From Flavobacteriaceae bacterium 3519-10 (GTDB taxonomy: Bacteria; Bacteroidota; Bacteroidia; Flavobacteriales; Weeksellaceae), in contig CP001673.1 of assembly GCA_000023725.1 (NCBI GenBank), forward strand, positions 124,001 through 188,000: a DNA stretch of 64,000 bases, written 5' to 3'. The notes under the pieces are model-generated. The model was given only the letters and a program-made list of their open reading frames with translations. It did no database searches and was not told the DNA's origin. Below are positions 7,601 to 16,333 of the stretch, one piece after another. Each line of letters opens with the position of its first letter. Position 1 is the stretch's first letter. A program made the translations under genes and the position numbers.

Positions 7601-8869
7601 ATGTTACAGGTTAATTTTTTGCGCGAAGAACGCGAGCGTGTTTTAGAAGGTTTAAATAAACGGAATTTCCGGCAGATTTCTTTGGTTGACGAAGCCATTG
7701 AAACTGATGACGAAAGAAAGAAATTTCAGACCGAACTTGACCAGAATTTGTCGGAGATGAATAAAATTTCGAAAGAAATCGGCATCCTGATGAAAGAAGG
7801 CAGGAAAGACGAGGCCGAGACCGCGAAATCTAAAACCGCTGCATTTAAAGAAAATGTTCAGAATCTCCAGCAGCAGCTGAAAGATGCCGAAGCAAAGCTT
7901 CTTGAAATTCTATACCAGATTCCGAATATCCCAAACACAAAAGTTGTTGCCGGTACCGCTGCCGAGGATAACGAAATTGTTTACCAGTCGCATGATGTGG
8001 AAGGTTTGGGCGAAGGCGCAATTCCACACTGGGAACTCGCCAAAAAGTATAATTTAATAGATTTTGAACTCGGGGTGAAAGTTGCAGGTGCCGGTTTTCC
8101 GGTGTATTTTGGCAAAGGCGCGCGATTACAGCGGTCTTTGGTGCAATACTTTTTAGATAAAAATACCGATGCCGGTTATCTTGAGGTTAATCCGCCACAT
8201 GTTGTAAACGAAGCTTCGGGTTACGGTACCGGGCAGCTGCCGGATAAAGAGGGACAGATGTATTACGCTCCCGAAGATAAACTGTACCTGATCCCGACAG
8301 CAGAAGTTCCGGTTACAAACCTTTACCGTGATGTTTTGTTGGAAGAGCGCGAACTGCCGATTAAAAACACCGCTTTTTCGCAGTGCTACCGCCGCGAAGC
8401 CGGAAGTTATGGCGCGCATGTTCGGGGCCTCAACAGGCTTCATCAATTCGAAAAGGTAGAAATAGTAAGGCTTGAAAAACCCGAAAATTCGTACGCTGCG
8501 CTCGATGAGATGGTAGAACACGTGAAGACTCTTCTTACGGAACTGGAATTACCGTTCCGCATCTTGCGTCTTTGCGGTGGCGATATGGGTTTCACGTCGT
8601 CGATGACTTACGATTTTGAAGTGTGGAGTGCCGCACAGGAAAAATGGCTCGAAGTTTCTTCAGTTTCAAATTTTGAGACTTTCCAGGCAAACAGATTGAA
8701 ATGCAGGTTCAGAACCGATGGAAAGACTCAGTTAGTCCACACCCTGAATGGTTCAGCACTTGCGCTGCCGAGAATTATGGCGGCTCTTTTAGAAAATAAC
8801 CAAACGGCGGACGGCATTAAGATTCCGGCAAAAATTGCGGAATACACCAAGTTCGACTTGATTAGCTAA
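7601..8869 (+). CDS. serS: Serine--tRNA ligase
   Basis: 422 residues, normal length. An N-terminal coiled-coil arm that contacts tRNA-Ser spans about residues 25-110 (charged Lys/Glu/Gln repeats), followed by the class II catalytic core: motif 2 FSQCYRREAGSYG (about residue 265) and motif 3 NGSALALPRIMAALLEN (about 385). It charges tRNA-Ser, and tRNA-Sec where present, in the cytosol. It starts with ATG at 7601 after a leader of roughly 60 bases and ends at a bidirectional terminator shared with the convergent lipoprotein gene. Confidence 0.97.
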   Translation: MLQVNFLREERERVLEGLNKRNFRQISLVDEAIETDDERKKFQTELDQNLSEMNKISKEIGILMKEGRKDEAETAKSKTAAFKENVQNLQQQLKDAEAKLLEILYQIPNIPNTKVVAGTAAEDNEIVYQSHDVEGLGEGAIPHWELAKKYNLIDFELGVKVAGAGFPVYFGKGARLQRSLVQYFLDKNTDAGYLEVNPPHVVNEASGYGTGQLPDKEGQMYYAPEDKLYLIPTAEVPVTNLYRDVLLEERELPIKNTAFSQCYRREAGSYGAHVRGLNRLHQFEKVEIVRLEKPENSYAALDEMVEHVKTLLTELELPFRILRLCGGDMGFTSSMTYDFEVWSAAQEKWLEVSSVSNFETFQANRLKCRFRTDGKTQLVHTLNGSALALPRIMAALLENNQTADGIKIPAKIAEYTKFDLIS

Positions 8870-8890
8870 ACTCATTAACTTATAAAAGAA

Positions 8891-8920
8891 ATGCCACTGG
8901 AAAACCGGTGGCATTTTTAT
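8891..8920. terminator. Bidirectional terminator between serS and the convergent lipoprotein gene
   Basis: Stem ATGCCACTGG (8891-8900) with CCGGTGGCAT (8905-8914), one G-T pair, loop AAAA, followed by a T run on the plus strand and preceded by an A-rich run that serves the minus strand. Confidence 0.8.
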
Positions 8921-8921
8921 T

Positions 8922-9710
8922 TTATTCTGTAGTGATAATAACGTTTTTGTCTTTGTGAGTGAGGGTTTTTCCATCGTCGAGCAACTCTTTTGTGCGGACA
9001 TTGATCTGAATGGTTTTATTATCAATCTGTTTCACGAAATCATGTTGTCCGGTAATCGATGTGATGGGTTTCTGAAATTTCATCGTACTCGTGAAATTCA
9101 TATTAAACATCTTCATCATTCCGAGTAGCCCCTGCGCCATTTGGCGGCCGTAGACTTCAACGGAGTCACTTTTGGTTTTGGGCTGAGTAATTGGCCCATC
9201 TTTGCTGTTTTTGCTCATTTCGGACAGGAACTCGGTCGTATTGAATTTGTCGGTGTCGATAGTTAAAGTTTTGCCGTCCCATTTTGCTACATTCTGCAGC
9301 GGAAGGTTCTTGAGCTGTTTGTTCTGCGCGAATAAACTTGCGATTTCGGACGGTAGAAGTTTGTCGTATTTTAAAGACAACCCGTACACTTCACCTTTGG
9401 CTTTATTAAGTTTCAAAAACATCTTTTTCAAAACTTTCACAGAGTCTCCGTTGAGCGTAACCTTTCCGTCTTTTTGAATATCGTAAAGGCTTTTCCAGTC
9501 TGTCGAAAGATTTGCGAAGGTTTTAGACTGTGCTAAACTTCCCGGTTGGTTACCCATCATGCTGAGCATCCCAAGCGCACTTTGGTCCATTAGGATGTTC
9601 GCTTCCATGCTTGTTGCGGCGTCTTTATAATAAGTAGTTTCTGTATTTACTGAGCAGGATTGCAGCGCAAAAATACCGGTTGCGAGCATCCACAGTTTTA
9701 ATTTTGTCAT
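8922..9710 (-). CDS. Hypothetical lipoprotein, 262 aa
   Basis: The product begins MTKLKLWMLATGIFALQSC, a lipoprotein signal peptide with lipobox LQSC. The mature protein is about 240 residues, rich in Lys, Asp and Thr, with segments such as GKVTLNGDSVKVLKKMF and a C-terminal strand-rich part ending in DGKTLTHKDKNVIITTE. No known domain recognised. Its start lies 107 bases from the SafE-like gene, with no obvious promoter element of the usual type. Homologues seem widespread in Chryseobacterium-like genomes as uncharacterised lipoproteins, but this is from memory and unverified. Confidence 0.75.
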   Translation of the reverse strand: MTKLKLWMLATGIFALQSCSVNTETTYYKDAATSMEANILMDQSALGMLSMMGNQPGSLAQSKTFANLSTDWKSLYDIQKDGKVTLNGDSVKVLKKMFLKLNKAKGEVYGLSLKYDKLLPSEIASLFAQNKQLKNLPLQNVAKWDGKTLTIDTDKFNTTEFLSEMSKNSKDGPITQPKTKSDSVEVYGRQMAQGLLGMMKMFNMNFTSTMKFQKPITSITGQHDFVKQIDNKTIQINVRTKELLDDGKTLTHKDKNVIITTE

Positions 9711-9817
9711 TTTAATTAAAATTTAGAAAACTGTAGATTCAAAAGTTGTACCTAACTGAGAGAAGGAGAATGTAGCGAGACGTAACCCTAAGCAGCAAAT
9801 CCGCTACAGAATTTTCC

Positions 9818-10561
9818 CTAATGACAGGTTTCGTGGTTCCCGTGGTTATGCTCTTCCGAATTGTTATGGATCACGTGCAGCGCTTCTTTTTTAGGAGACA
9901 GGTACGGAATGCCCATTTCGAGGCCGCGCACCACAAAAAGCCCGCCCAGGATAAGCATCATTACCGGTACAAATTTCAATATTTTAATTCTGAAGGCGGT
10001 AGTCATCAGATTTCCGACAAGTACGATTGCAAACATGAACGGCAGCGTCCCAAGTCCGAAAAGTGCCATGAAGCCCGCGCTCTGCCACACGCCACCTGCT
10101 GCGAGACTTGCTGTGAGGGCCATGTAAACCATTCCGCAAGGGAGGAAGCCGTTGAGGATTCCAGTTGTGAAGCGGGAGCGGTAATCTGCTTTTTGCAGCA
10201 GTTTCCCGAGGTTTTTTTTCACTTTAAACAGAAACGAGGACATAAACGGTATTTTGGATGCGAAATCTTTTCCACCAAATGAAAACAGCGCCATTAAAAT
10301 AAGTAAAATTCCGACTGTTACCGTTAGATACTGCTGAAAACCTGCCATTTGAAAGCCCTGTCCTACAATTCCTAAAACCGCGCCAAGAAACGCGTAGGTT
10401 GCAATTCGGCCAAACTGATACGTGAGGTTCTGCAGATAGTAGTTCGTCGCCTGTTTTCTTGTTAATCCCAATGAAAGCGCGATTGGTCCGCACATACCGA
10501 TACAGTGGAATCCCGAGGCGAATCCCAAAGCCAATGCCGCGAATATGAGTGTTACTTCCAT
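9818..10561 (-). CDS. Sulfite exporter TauE/SafE-family protein of the cbb3 cluster
   Basis: 247 residues with about six membrane helices. The N-terminus carries HCIGMCGP (about residues 18-25), the conserved Cys/His pattern of the SafE-like proteins found in cbb3 oxidase clusters, where a role in copper delivery to the oxidase is suspected. The C-terminal tail contains many His and Glu residues and ends in Cys-His, which could bind a metal. The start overlaps the ccoH stop region by 10 bases, so it is the last gene of the oxidase operon. Related family members export sulfite or other anions, so transport of copper is an inference from context. Confidence 0.85.
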   Translation of the reverse strand: MEVTLIFAALALGFASGFHCIGMCGPIALSLGLTRKQATNYYLQNLTYQFGRIATYAFLGAVLGIVGQGFQMAGFQQYLTVTVGILLILMALFSFGGKDFASKIPFMSSFLFKVKKNLGKLLQKADYRSRFTTGILNGFLPCGMVYMALTASLAAGGVWQSAGFMALFGLGTLPFMFAIVLVGNLMTTAFRIKILKFVPVMMLILGGLFVVRGLEMGIPYLSPKKEALHVIHNNSEEHNHGNHETCH

Positions 10562-11007
10562 AATACGTCGTAATCTACCTGATACGGTTTCTTATCTTTT
10601 TGCCATTTTAGTTTTAATGTGTACGATCCGGCAAGTATTACGTTACGCGGAATTGTAAACTTTTTCTGGCTGTTAAGTGTAATTTCCTTGTGTACATCGA
10701 GGTTTGAATCGTCAGTACGGAACAGGTCAAACTCTGCCTTCATATTTTCAGGCGCAACGCTTTGCGGGAAGGTAATGGTGATACCCTGACTGTTTTGCGC
10801 GTACACAGGCTTTTCGGCAAGCAGGTCTGCATTATTCTTGGCGTCGATCACGTCCTGGTAGGCCAGTTCGTCCTGGTAATAGTTTTCTGAAATGAGTTCA
10901 GAATTCTGCATGCCGCGTGAAAAAACAAAAATCAGGAATAATATAAATATGATAAATGATCCCAGGGCTACCGCTACGCCGTGGCCCCAGCTGAAATTTT
11001 TGAACAT
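10552..11007 (-). CDS. ccoH: FixH/CcoH cbb3 oxidase assembly protein
   Basis: 151 residues: one N-terminal membrane helix (about residues 10-30) then a soluble periplasmic domain with a beta pattern ending in YTLKLKWQKDKKPYQ. This fits the FixH/CcoH family, small proteins needed to assemble or stabilise cbb3 oxidase. It lies five bases after ccoG and overlaps the SafE-like gene by 10 bases. Sequence conservation in this family is low, so position in the cluster carries much of the weight. Confidence 0.85.
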   Translation of the reverse strand: MFKNFSWGHGVAVALGSFIIFILFLIFVFSRGMQNSELISENYYQDELAYQDVIDAKNNADLLAEKPVYAQNSQGITITFPQSVAPENMKAEFDLFRTDDSNLDVHKEITLNSQKKFTIPRNVILAGSYTLKLKWQKDKKPYQVDYDVLWK

Positions 11008-11012
11008 AATAA

Positions 11013-12461
11013 TTAGAATTGTAGTTTGAAAGGTCCTTCGAAGTAAGTTTCAAATGAATCGAGGAGTTCTCCGCTTTGGTCATAGACACCAATCGTTACG
11101 TTCTGTTTGGAGAGTTTGATTTCATTTTCAGGGAAACTTATATTCACCGTCCCTTTCGTCATCGCGTCTTTTTTAAGTAAGATTTTGTTGTTAGAACTTA
11201 AAGTAATCTGTCCGTGGGCCGGCTCGATTATTTTAATGGTTACCAACTGGTCTTTGCTTGATTTATTAAGAAATGTATAATTGTACGTGTTATTAATTTT
11301 GCCGTCGCGCACAAAGAATGAAGATCCGGCGGGTTTAATAAATTTAGCTTCCATTGATCCACGGTTGGTAAGCAGGAAACCGAGGAACGCCACCATCAGC
11401 AGCAGTACCACTGAATACGCCTTCATCTTTCCGGTAAATTTAAAGGATGTTTCCTTCTCTATTTCATCTTCGGTGGCATAGCGGATCAGGCCGAGTGGCA
11501 GACCTACTTTTGCCATCACTTCGTCGCATGCATCGATACATGCGGTACAGTTCACACATTCGAGCTGCTGGCCGTCACGTATATCAATTCCGGTTGGACA
11601 GACAACCACGCACTGGTTGCAGTCGATACAGTCACCTTTTCCTTCGGCTCTTCGGTCTTCGCCTTTCCTCCATTTTGAGCGGTTTTCACCTCTTTTGAAA
11701 TCATAGTACACATTGATGGTCTGTTTATCGATCAATACGCCCTGCAGTCTGCCGTACGGACAAACCAGCGTACAAACCTGCTCTCTGAACCACGCGAATG
11801 TGAAGTAGAAAGCTGCGGTGAACAGAATCATAACGAGAAAACTCGTAAAATTAGTGAGCGGGCCTTCTTTCACCATGTCGAAAACTCCTTCATAACCCAC
11901 TATGTACATGAACATCCAGTGCGTGATGATCAGAGATATGATGATAAAGATGAACCATTTAAGGGAACGCTTCCAGATTTTTTCTGCGTTCCATTCCTGC
12001 CGGTCGAGTTTCATCTGCTTATTCCGGTCGCCTTCAATCATATAATCAATCTTCCTGAAGATCATTTCAAGGAAAATCGTCTGAGGACAGATCCAGCCGC
12101 AGAAGATGCGCCCGAATACCACTGTGAACAGAATAATGAAAACAATGGAGGTGATGGCACCGAGTGCCAGAATAAAGAAATCCTGCAGATAGAAAGACTG
12201 GCCACCAATGAAGAACTGGCGGTCGACGAAGTTGAGCAGAAGAAACGGATTGCCGTTTATACGAATAAAAGGCAAAGCGAAAAATATAGCGAGAAGGATC
12301 CATGCAACCACCGTGCGGTAGTTTGTATAACGGCCCTTTGGTTTGCGTGGATAAACCCATTTGCGCTTGCCGGACTGATCCATGGTACCCACAGAATCTC
12401 TGAAAGTTTCAGCGTCGACCACCTGGCCCTGTCCGCCTCTGAAATTTTGGTCTTCGATCAT
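11013..12461 (-). CDS. ccoG: Cytochrome c oxidase accessory protein CcoG (RdxA/FixG)
   Basis: 482 residues. About five membrane helices are interrupted by CGWICPQT (about residue 125) and CTLVCPYGR (about 230), followed by two 4Fe-4S motifs CIDCNQCVVVCP and CVNCTACIDACD (about 275-330) and a C-terminal immunoglobulin-like FixG domain. CcoG is a membrane Fe-S protein that reduces copper during delivery of Cu to the cbb3 catalytic subunit in other bacteria. It lies 96 bases downstream of ccoP, across a hairpin-forming spacer, and immediately upstream of ccoH. Confidence 0.95.
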   Translation of the reverse strand: MIEDQNFRGGQGQVVDAETFRDSVGTMDQSGKRKWVYPRKPKGRYTNYRTVVAWILLAIFFALPFIRINGNPFLLLNFVDRQFFIGGQSFYLQDFFILALGAITSIVFIILFTVVFGRIFCGWICPQTIFLEMIFRKIDYMIEGDRNKQMKLDRQEWNAEKIWKRSLKWFIFIIISLIITHWMFMYIVGYEGVFDMVKEGPLTNFTSFLVMILFTAAFYFTFAWFREQVCTLVCPYGRLQGVLIDKQTINVYYDFKRGENRSKWRKGEDRRAEGKGDCIDCNQCVVVCPTGIDIRDGQQLECVNCTACIDACDEVMAKVGLPLGLIRYATEDEIEKETSFKFTGKMKAYSVVLLLMVAFLGFLLTNRGSMEAKFIKPAGSSFFVRDGKINNTYNYTFLNKSSKDQLVTIKIIEPAHGQITLSSNNKILLKKDAMTKGTVNISFPENEIKLSKQNVTIGVYDQSGELLDSFETYFEGPFKLQF

Positions 12462-12490
12462 TTTGTTGTACTCATTTTAAAAAACAAAAA

Positions 12491-12527
12491 CATAATCCGC
12501 TATCGTGTTGATAAATAACGCATTATG
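12491..12527 (-). repeat. Inverted repeat in the ccoP-ccoG spacer
   Basis: Arms CATAATCCGCTAT (12491-12503) and ATAACGCATTATG (12515-12527) pair at 11 of 13 positions around an 11-base loop. There is no T run on the minus strand after it, so it looks more like an mRNA-processing or stability hairpin than a terminator. Confidence 0.45.
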
Positions 12528-12557
12528 TTTAAGATTATATTGTTGTAGAGAAACCTG

Positions 12558-13436
12558 TTATTTTTCCCAGACTGCAGGGTCTCCCTGCGGTGCCGCCCCG
12601 CCAGCGGCCGGGGTAACCGGAGGTTGCTCCTGGTTAATATGATAAACATAAGCTGCTACATTCTGTATATCGAACCCGGAAAGGACATTGTTTTTTCCGA
12701 ATGCCTGCATGGTCGGGTTGTTCTGGCTTCCGTTTTCAACCATGTGAAATACATTTTTAAATAATGTTTTTTCAGGCTGGTTGATCCAGTTGTTGTCGGT
12801 AAGGTTCGGGCCGATGCCTCCTTTTCCGCCATCACCATGACAAGATACACAGTTTGTTTTAAATACTTCTTCACCAGCCGCGATGTTATCTGGAGAATAA
12901 GCCGCATTTTCTATCGTAGGCGGAGGTGTATTCTTCATATATTCATCAATGCTTACGATTTGTGCCTGATATTCTTCCTCATATTCCGGCAACGGGTGCG
13001 CAAAATCGGTAAAAGAATACGCCAGCAGATAAACCACGCAGTATGCTACCCCGAAGTAGAACAGGCCCAGCCACCATTTAGGCAACTGATTGTCGAGCTC
13101 CATAATTCCGTCGAAACCATGATCGATAAGGATATCCTTTTCTTCAGTAGCTGACTGCTTTTTGAAAGCACTGTCATAAAGCGCCTTGTAATAAGGTACT
13201 TTCTTGGACTCGATATACGCAAGTTTTTCTTCCTCGGTAAGCGTTTTGAACTTGGTGTTTTCTACCAAATCGCCGATCGAGTGCTGTATCATCGCGATAA
13301 TAGCCGCAATAATTACCGTTCCCCAAAAATAGGGAGAAAGAAAGAAAGCGGAACTTTGGATGAACATATAGCAAACCACCATTATTAGGGCAACTATAAT
13401 AAGAATGGTTATATAAACCGGTGTTCTCTGTTTCAT
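12558..13436 (-). CDS. ccoP: cbb3-type cytochrome c oxidase subunit III, single-haem CcoP
   Basis: 292 residues. Two N-terminal hydrophobic segments (about 8-28 and 33-48) and a third helix (about 120-140) precede a periplasmic cytochrome c domain with one CxxCH haem site, Cys196-Val-Ser-Cys199-His200. The Met ligand is probably in the PTMQAFG region. Proteobacterial CcoP normally has two haem c sites; only one is seen here. CcoP takes electrons from soluble cytochrome and passes them to CcoO. It sits 16 bases after ccoQ and ends with a Pro/Ala/Gly-rich tail. Confidence 0.93.
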   Translation of the reverse strand: MKQRTPVYITILIIVALIMVVCYMFIQSSAFFLSPYFWGTVIIAAIIAMIQHSIGDLVENTKFKTLTEEEKLAYIESKKVPYYKALYDSAFKKQSATEEKDILIDHGFDGIMELDNQLPKWWLGLFYFGVAYCVVYLLAYSFTDFAHPLPEYEEEYQAQIVSIDEYMKNTPPPTIENAAYSPDNIAAGEEVFKTNCVSCHGDGGKGGIGPNLTDNNWINQPEKTLFKNVFHMVENGSQNNPTMQAFGKNNVLSGFDIQNVAAYVYHINQEQPPVTPAAGGAAPQGDPAVWEK

Positions 13437-13452
13437 GGTATATAATTAAAAA

Positions 13453-13644
13453 TTACAGATTTTTATCGTCAATATCATCATCTAAAGGTGCATTAGCTTC
13501 CTCATCGTAGTATTTCTTCGGACGCGAGAAGACATAATATACAATTCCGAGGAATAAAGCCAGGAACAATAACAGCGCCAACGTTTGGAACAAACTGGTG
13601 TTTCCGGAATTCGAAAGAATATCTTTTACGTTTTGAGGTATCAT
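13453..13644 (-). CDS. ccoQ: CcoQ-like cbb3 oxidase subunit IV
   Basis: 63 residues with one membrane helix (about 20-40) and an acidic cytosolic tail containing DDDIDDK. A small single-helix protein between ccoNO and ccoP is the hallmark of CcoQ, which stabilises the oxidase. The gene lies 28 bases after ccoNO and 16 before ccoP. Confidence 0.85.
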   Translation of the reverse strand: MIPQNVKDILSNSGNTSLFQTLALLLFLALFLGIVYYVFSRPKKYYDEEANAPLDDDIDDKNL

Positions 13645-13671
13645 TTTTCCTTTAGATTGTTTGAAATTAAA

Positions 13672-15951
13672 TTACTGCGTGCTTGCGGTTTTTATTTCAG
13701 TGGTCTTGATGTCTGTTCCTAACCTTTGCAGGTAAGCGATCAGTGCAACAATTTCTTTCTTTTCCAATGGTGTAAAGTTTTCGCCTTCAGCAGCTTTTTT
13801 GTCTGCATACGCTTTCTTCACATCGGCAGCTTCAGAATAGATCTGGCTCACGATAAGTGCCGCCTGATTGTCTGCCCACTGATCCGCAGAATCGATCTGA
13901 GCCTTTGTATAAGGAACGTCGAACGCGTTTTTCATCAATTCTACCTTTGCAACCATTTTGCTTCGGTCCAGATCGTTTGAAATTAACCATGGATATCTTG
14001 GCATAATAGAGCCGGCAGATGTAACTCTTGGGTTCAGCATGTGCTTATAATGCCATGAACTTGGGTTTTTACCACCCTGTCTGTGCAAATCCGGTCCGGT
14101 TCTTTTAGATCCCCAAAGGAATGGTCTGTCGTAAACAAATTCACCAGCTTTGGAATACTGTCCGTTTTTACCGTTGAATCTAACAACCTCGTCACGGAAA
14201 GGACGAATCATTTGCGAGTGACATGCATTACAGCCCTCACGGATATAAAGGTCCCGACCTTCAAGTTCGAGTGGAGAGTATGGTTTCACGGCCGATATCG
14301 TAGGAACGTTATCTTTAATGGCCAGCGTTGGTACTATTTCTACCAGACCACCAATTGCAACTGCTACAAACGACAGGATACCCATAATCAGCGGAGTTCT
14401 CTCCAACCAAAGGTGGTAGCCTTCGCCTTCTTTTCTCTTTTTACCTACATTTCCTAAAGCCGGAGCTTCAGCAGGTACTTCTTTTTGGAATGAACCCTGT
14501 CTCACTGTAGCGACAACATTCACCGCCATCAATATAGCTCCTGAAATATAAAGCAAACCGCCTACGAAACGCATTTGATAATAAGGAATAATCGCGGTAA
14601 CGGTATCCAGAAAGTTTTTATAAACTAAAGTTCCGTCCGGATTAAACTGTTTCCACATCAATCCCTGTGTGAAACCTGCAACGTATAAAGGTACAGCGTA
14701 GAACACAATTCCTAAAGTACCGAGCCAGAAATGCCAGTTGGCAAGCTTAACCGACCATAGTTTGGTTCTCCACATAATCGGGAGAAGATAGTAGATCATA
14801 CCGAATGTCATAAAACCATTCCAGCCTAATGCACCGATATGAACGTGACCGATAACCCAGTCTGTATAGTGACCGATCTTATTTAAAGTTTTTGTCGCTA
14901 AAAGCGGACCTTCGAATGTTGCCATACCATAGCAGGTAATCGCAACTACGAAGAATTTCAGTACCGGATTCTCACGAACTTTGTCCCACGCACCTCTTAA
15001 AGTAAGAAGTCCGTTAAGCATACCACCCCATGAAGGTGCGATAAGCATAATGGAAAAACCGGTCGCGAGCGCCTGTGCCCAACCCGGAACAGCGGTATAC
15101 TGCAAGTGGTGAGGACCAGCCCAGATGTAAACGAAAATCAGTGACCAAAAGTGAATGATTGAAAGTTTATAGGAGAATACAGGTCTGTTCGCAGCTTTTG
15201 GCAGGAAGTAATACATCAAACCAAGAATTGGAGTCGTAAGTACGAATGCTACAGCGTTGTGGCCATACCACCACTGTACCAAGGCGTCTTTTACACCAGC
15301 ATAGGCAGAGTAAGATTTCCAGCCTACAAATGATAACGGAACTTCTAGGTTATTGAAGATGTGAAGCATTGCAATCGCAACCCAGGTACCGATGTAGAAC
15401 CAAATAGCTACATAAAGGTGACGGACTCTTCTTTTAATAATGGTACCGAACATATTGATCCCGAAGATCACCCAGATTACAGTAATCAGGATATCGATAG
15501 GCCATTCGTGCTCTGCGTATTCTTTGGATGTGTTAATCCCCATTAAGAAGGTAATCACTACAGAAACGATCATCAGCTGCCATCCCCAGAAGTGTATCCA
15601 CGATAAGGTATCGCTGTACATACGGGTTTTCAGCAGCCTTTGGAGTGAATAGTAGGCCCCGGCAAAAAAGCCGTTACACACAAATGCGAAAATCACGGCG
15701 CTGGTGTGCAGCATCCGGATACGGCCAAAGCCAAACGCACCCTGTGAATTGATAAGACCCTGAAGATTTCCGCTCTGCAAACTCACGATGGTTGCATCGT
15801 CTGTTCCAAAGAAGAATTCCGGAAGTTCCGGATAGAAAAGCATCAGTGCGGCGATGAGCCCAAGCAAAAACCCTACGAGGCCGAAAACAACGGTTGCATA
15901 GAGAAACGCCCGAACAATATTATTGTCATAACTAAACTTTTGTGTTTCCAT
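13672..15951 (-). CDS. ccoN: Fused cbb3 cytochrome c oxidase subunits I and II (CcoN-CcoO)
   Basis: 759 residues from ATG 15951; a GTG at 15963 would add four residues. The first 480 or so residues are a 12-helix haem-copper oxidase subunit I with the His ligands in WWYGHNAV and GPHHLQY, the Bacteroidota CcoN. The last 230 are a membrane-anchored cytochrome c domain with CNACH at Cys574-His578, the CcoO part. Fusion of the two is a known trait of Bacteroidota. The enzyme reduces oxygen to water with high affinity using electrons from cytochrome c and pumps protons. The gene follows ccoS with a gap of four bases. Confidence 0.96.
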   Translation of the reverse strand: METQKFSYDNNIVRAFLYATVVFGLVGFLLGLIAALMLFYPELPEFFFGTDDATIVSLQSGNLQGLINSQGAFGFGRIRMLHTSAVIFAFVCNGFFAGAYYSLQRLLKTRMYSDTLSWIHFWGWQLMIVSVVITFLMGINTSKEYAEHEWPIDILITVIWVIFGINMFGTIIKRRVRHLYVAIWFYIGTWVAIAMLHIFNNLEVPLSFVGWKSYSAYAGVKDALVQWWYGHNAVAFVLTTPILGLMYYFLPKAANRPVFSYKLSIIHFWSLIFVYIWAGPHHLQYTAVPGWAQALATGFSIMLIAPSWGGMLNGLLTLRGAWDKVRENPVLKFFVVAITCYGMATFEGPLLATKTLNKIGHYTDWVIGHVHIGALGWNGFMTFGMIYYLLPIMWRTKLWSVKLANWHFWLGTLGIVFYAVPLYVAGFTQGLMWKQFNPDGTLVYKNFLDTVTAIIPYYQMRFVGGLLYISGAILMAVNVVATVRQGSFQKEVPAEAPALGNVGKKRKEGEGYHLWLERTPLIMGILSFVAVAIGGLVEIVPTLAIKDNVPTISAVKPYSPLELEGRDLYIREGCNACHSQMIRPFRDEVVRFNGKNGQYSKAGEFVYDRPFLWGSKRTGPDLHRQGGKNPSSWHYKHMLNPRVTSAGSIMPRYPWLISNDLDRSKMVAKVELMKNAFDVPYTKAQIDSADQWADNQAALIVSQIYSEAADVKKAYADKKAAEGENFTPLEKKEIVALIAYLQRLGTDIKTTEIKTASTQ

Positions 15952-15955
15952 TTTA

Positions 15956-16168
15956 TTATTCACTTTCTTCTGTTTTTTTGTTTGTTAAGTCGGCGGTTTC
16001 ACCTGTCTTTTCCGCGTCATCTTTTATGATTTCGGAGTCGAGCAAAATGCGGACTGCCGGTGATTCGTCATCCTCGAACTGTCCTTTTCTGGCACTCACT
16101 ATAAAGATGATTAAGAAAATCGCAGCTACTGAAACGCTGCAAAGAATCATTAAATATAAAATATCCAT
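15956..16168 (-). CDS. ccoS: cbb3 oxidase maturation protein CcoS
   Basis: 70 residues from ATG 16168 (MDILYLMILC), the normal CcoS N-terminus. A longer frame from 16201 would add 11 residues, but that stretch contains the promoter element at 16177-16184. One membrane helix (about 5-28) is followed by GQFEDDESPAVRIL, the conserved Asp/Glu- and Pro-containing stretch of CcoS, then an acidic tail. CcoS is required to insert haem and copper into the catalytic subunit. First gene of the ccoSNOQPGH run. Confidence 0.9.
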   Translation of the reverse strand: MDILYLMILCSVSVAAIFLIIFIVSARKGQFEDDESPAVRILLDSEIIKDDAEKTGETADLTNKKTEESE

Positions 16169-16176
16169 ATTCCCTG

Positions 16177-16184
16177 CAAATTTA
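16177..16184 (-). promoter_or_regulatory. -7 promoter element of the ccoS-NO-Q-P operon
   Basis: On the minus strand TAAATTTG fits TAnnTTTG, ending 8 bases before the ATG at 16168. A second match, TATTTTTG, lies upstream at 16199-16206. This gives the oxidase structural genes a promoter separate from that of ccoI. Confidence 0.5.
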
Positions 16185-16333
16185 GGTAAAAACCGCTTCA
16201 AAAATAATTAAAAATTATGATATTCCCACGCCTCATTAAAGCGCATTTAACATAAAATATATACCGACGTTTTAGCTGTGTCTTAAGTGTTTGATTATTA
16301 AATTATTACAACACCCGAAACGCTTATTCTGTC

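Noticed and set aside
9821-10282. 153-residue open frame on the plus strand
   Set aside because: Antisense to the SafE-like membrane protein gene; no start context or domain.
11919-12518. 199-residue open frame on the plus strand
   Set aside because: Lies wholly antisense to ccoG, has biased charged low-complexity sequence and no homology pattern; a shadow of the conserved gene.
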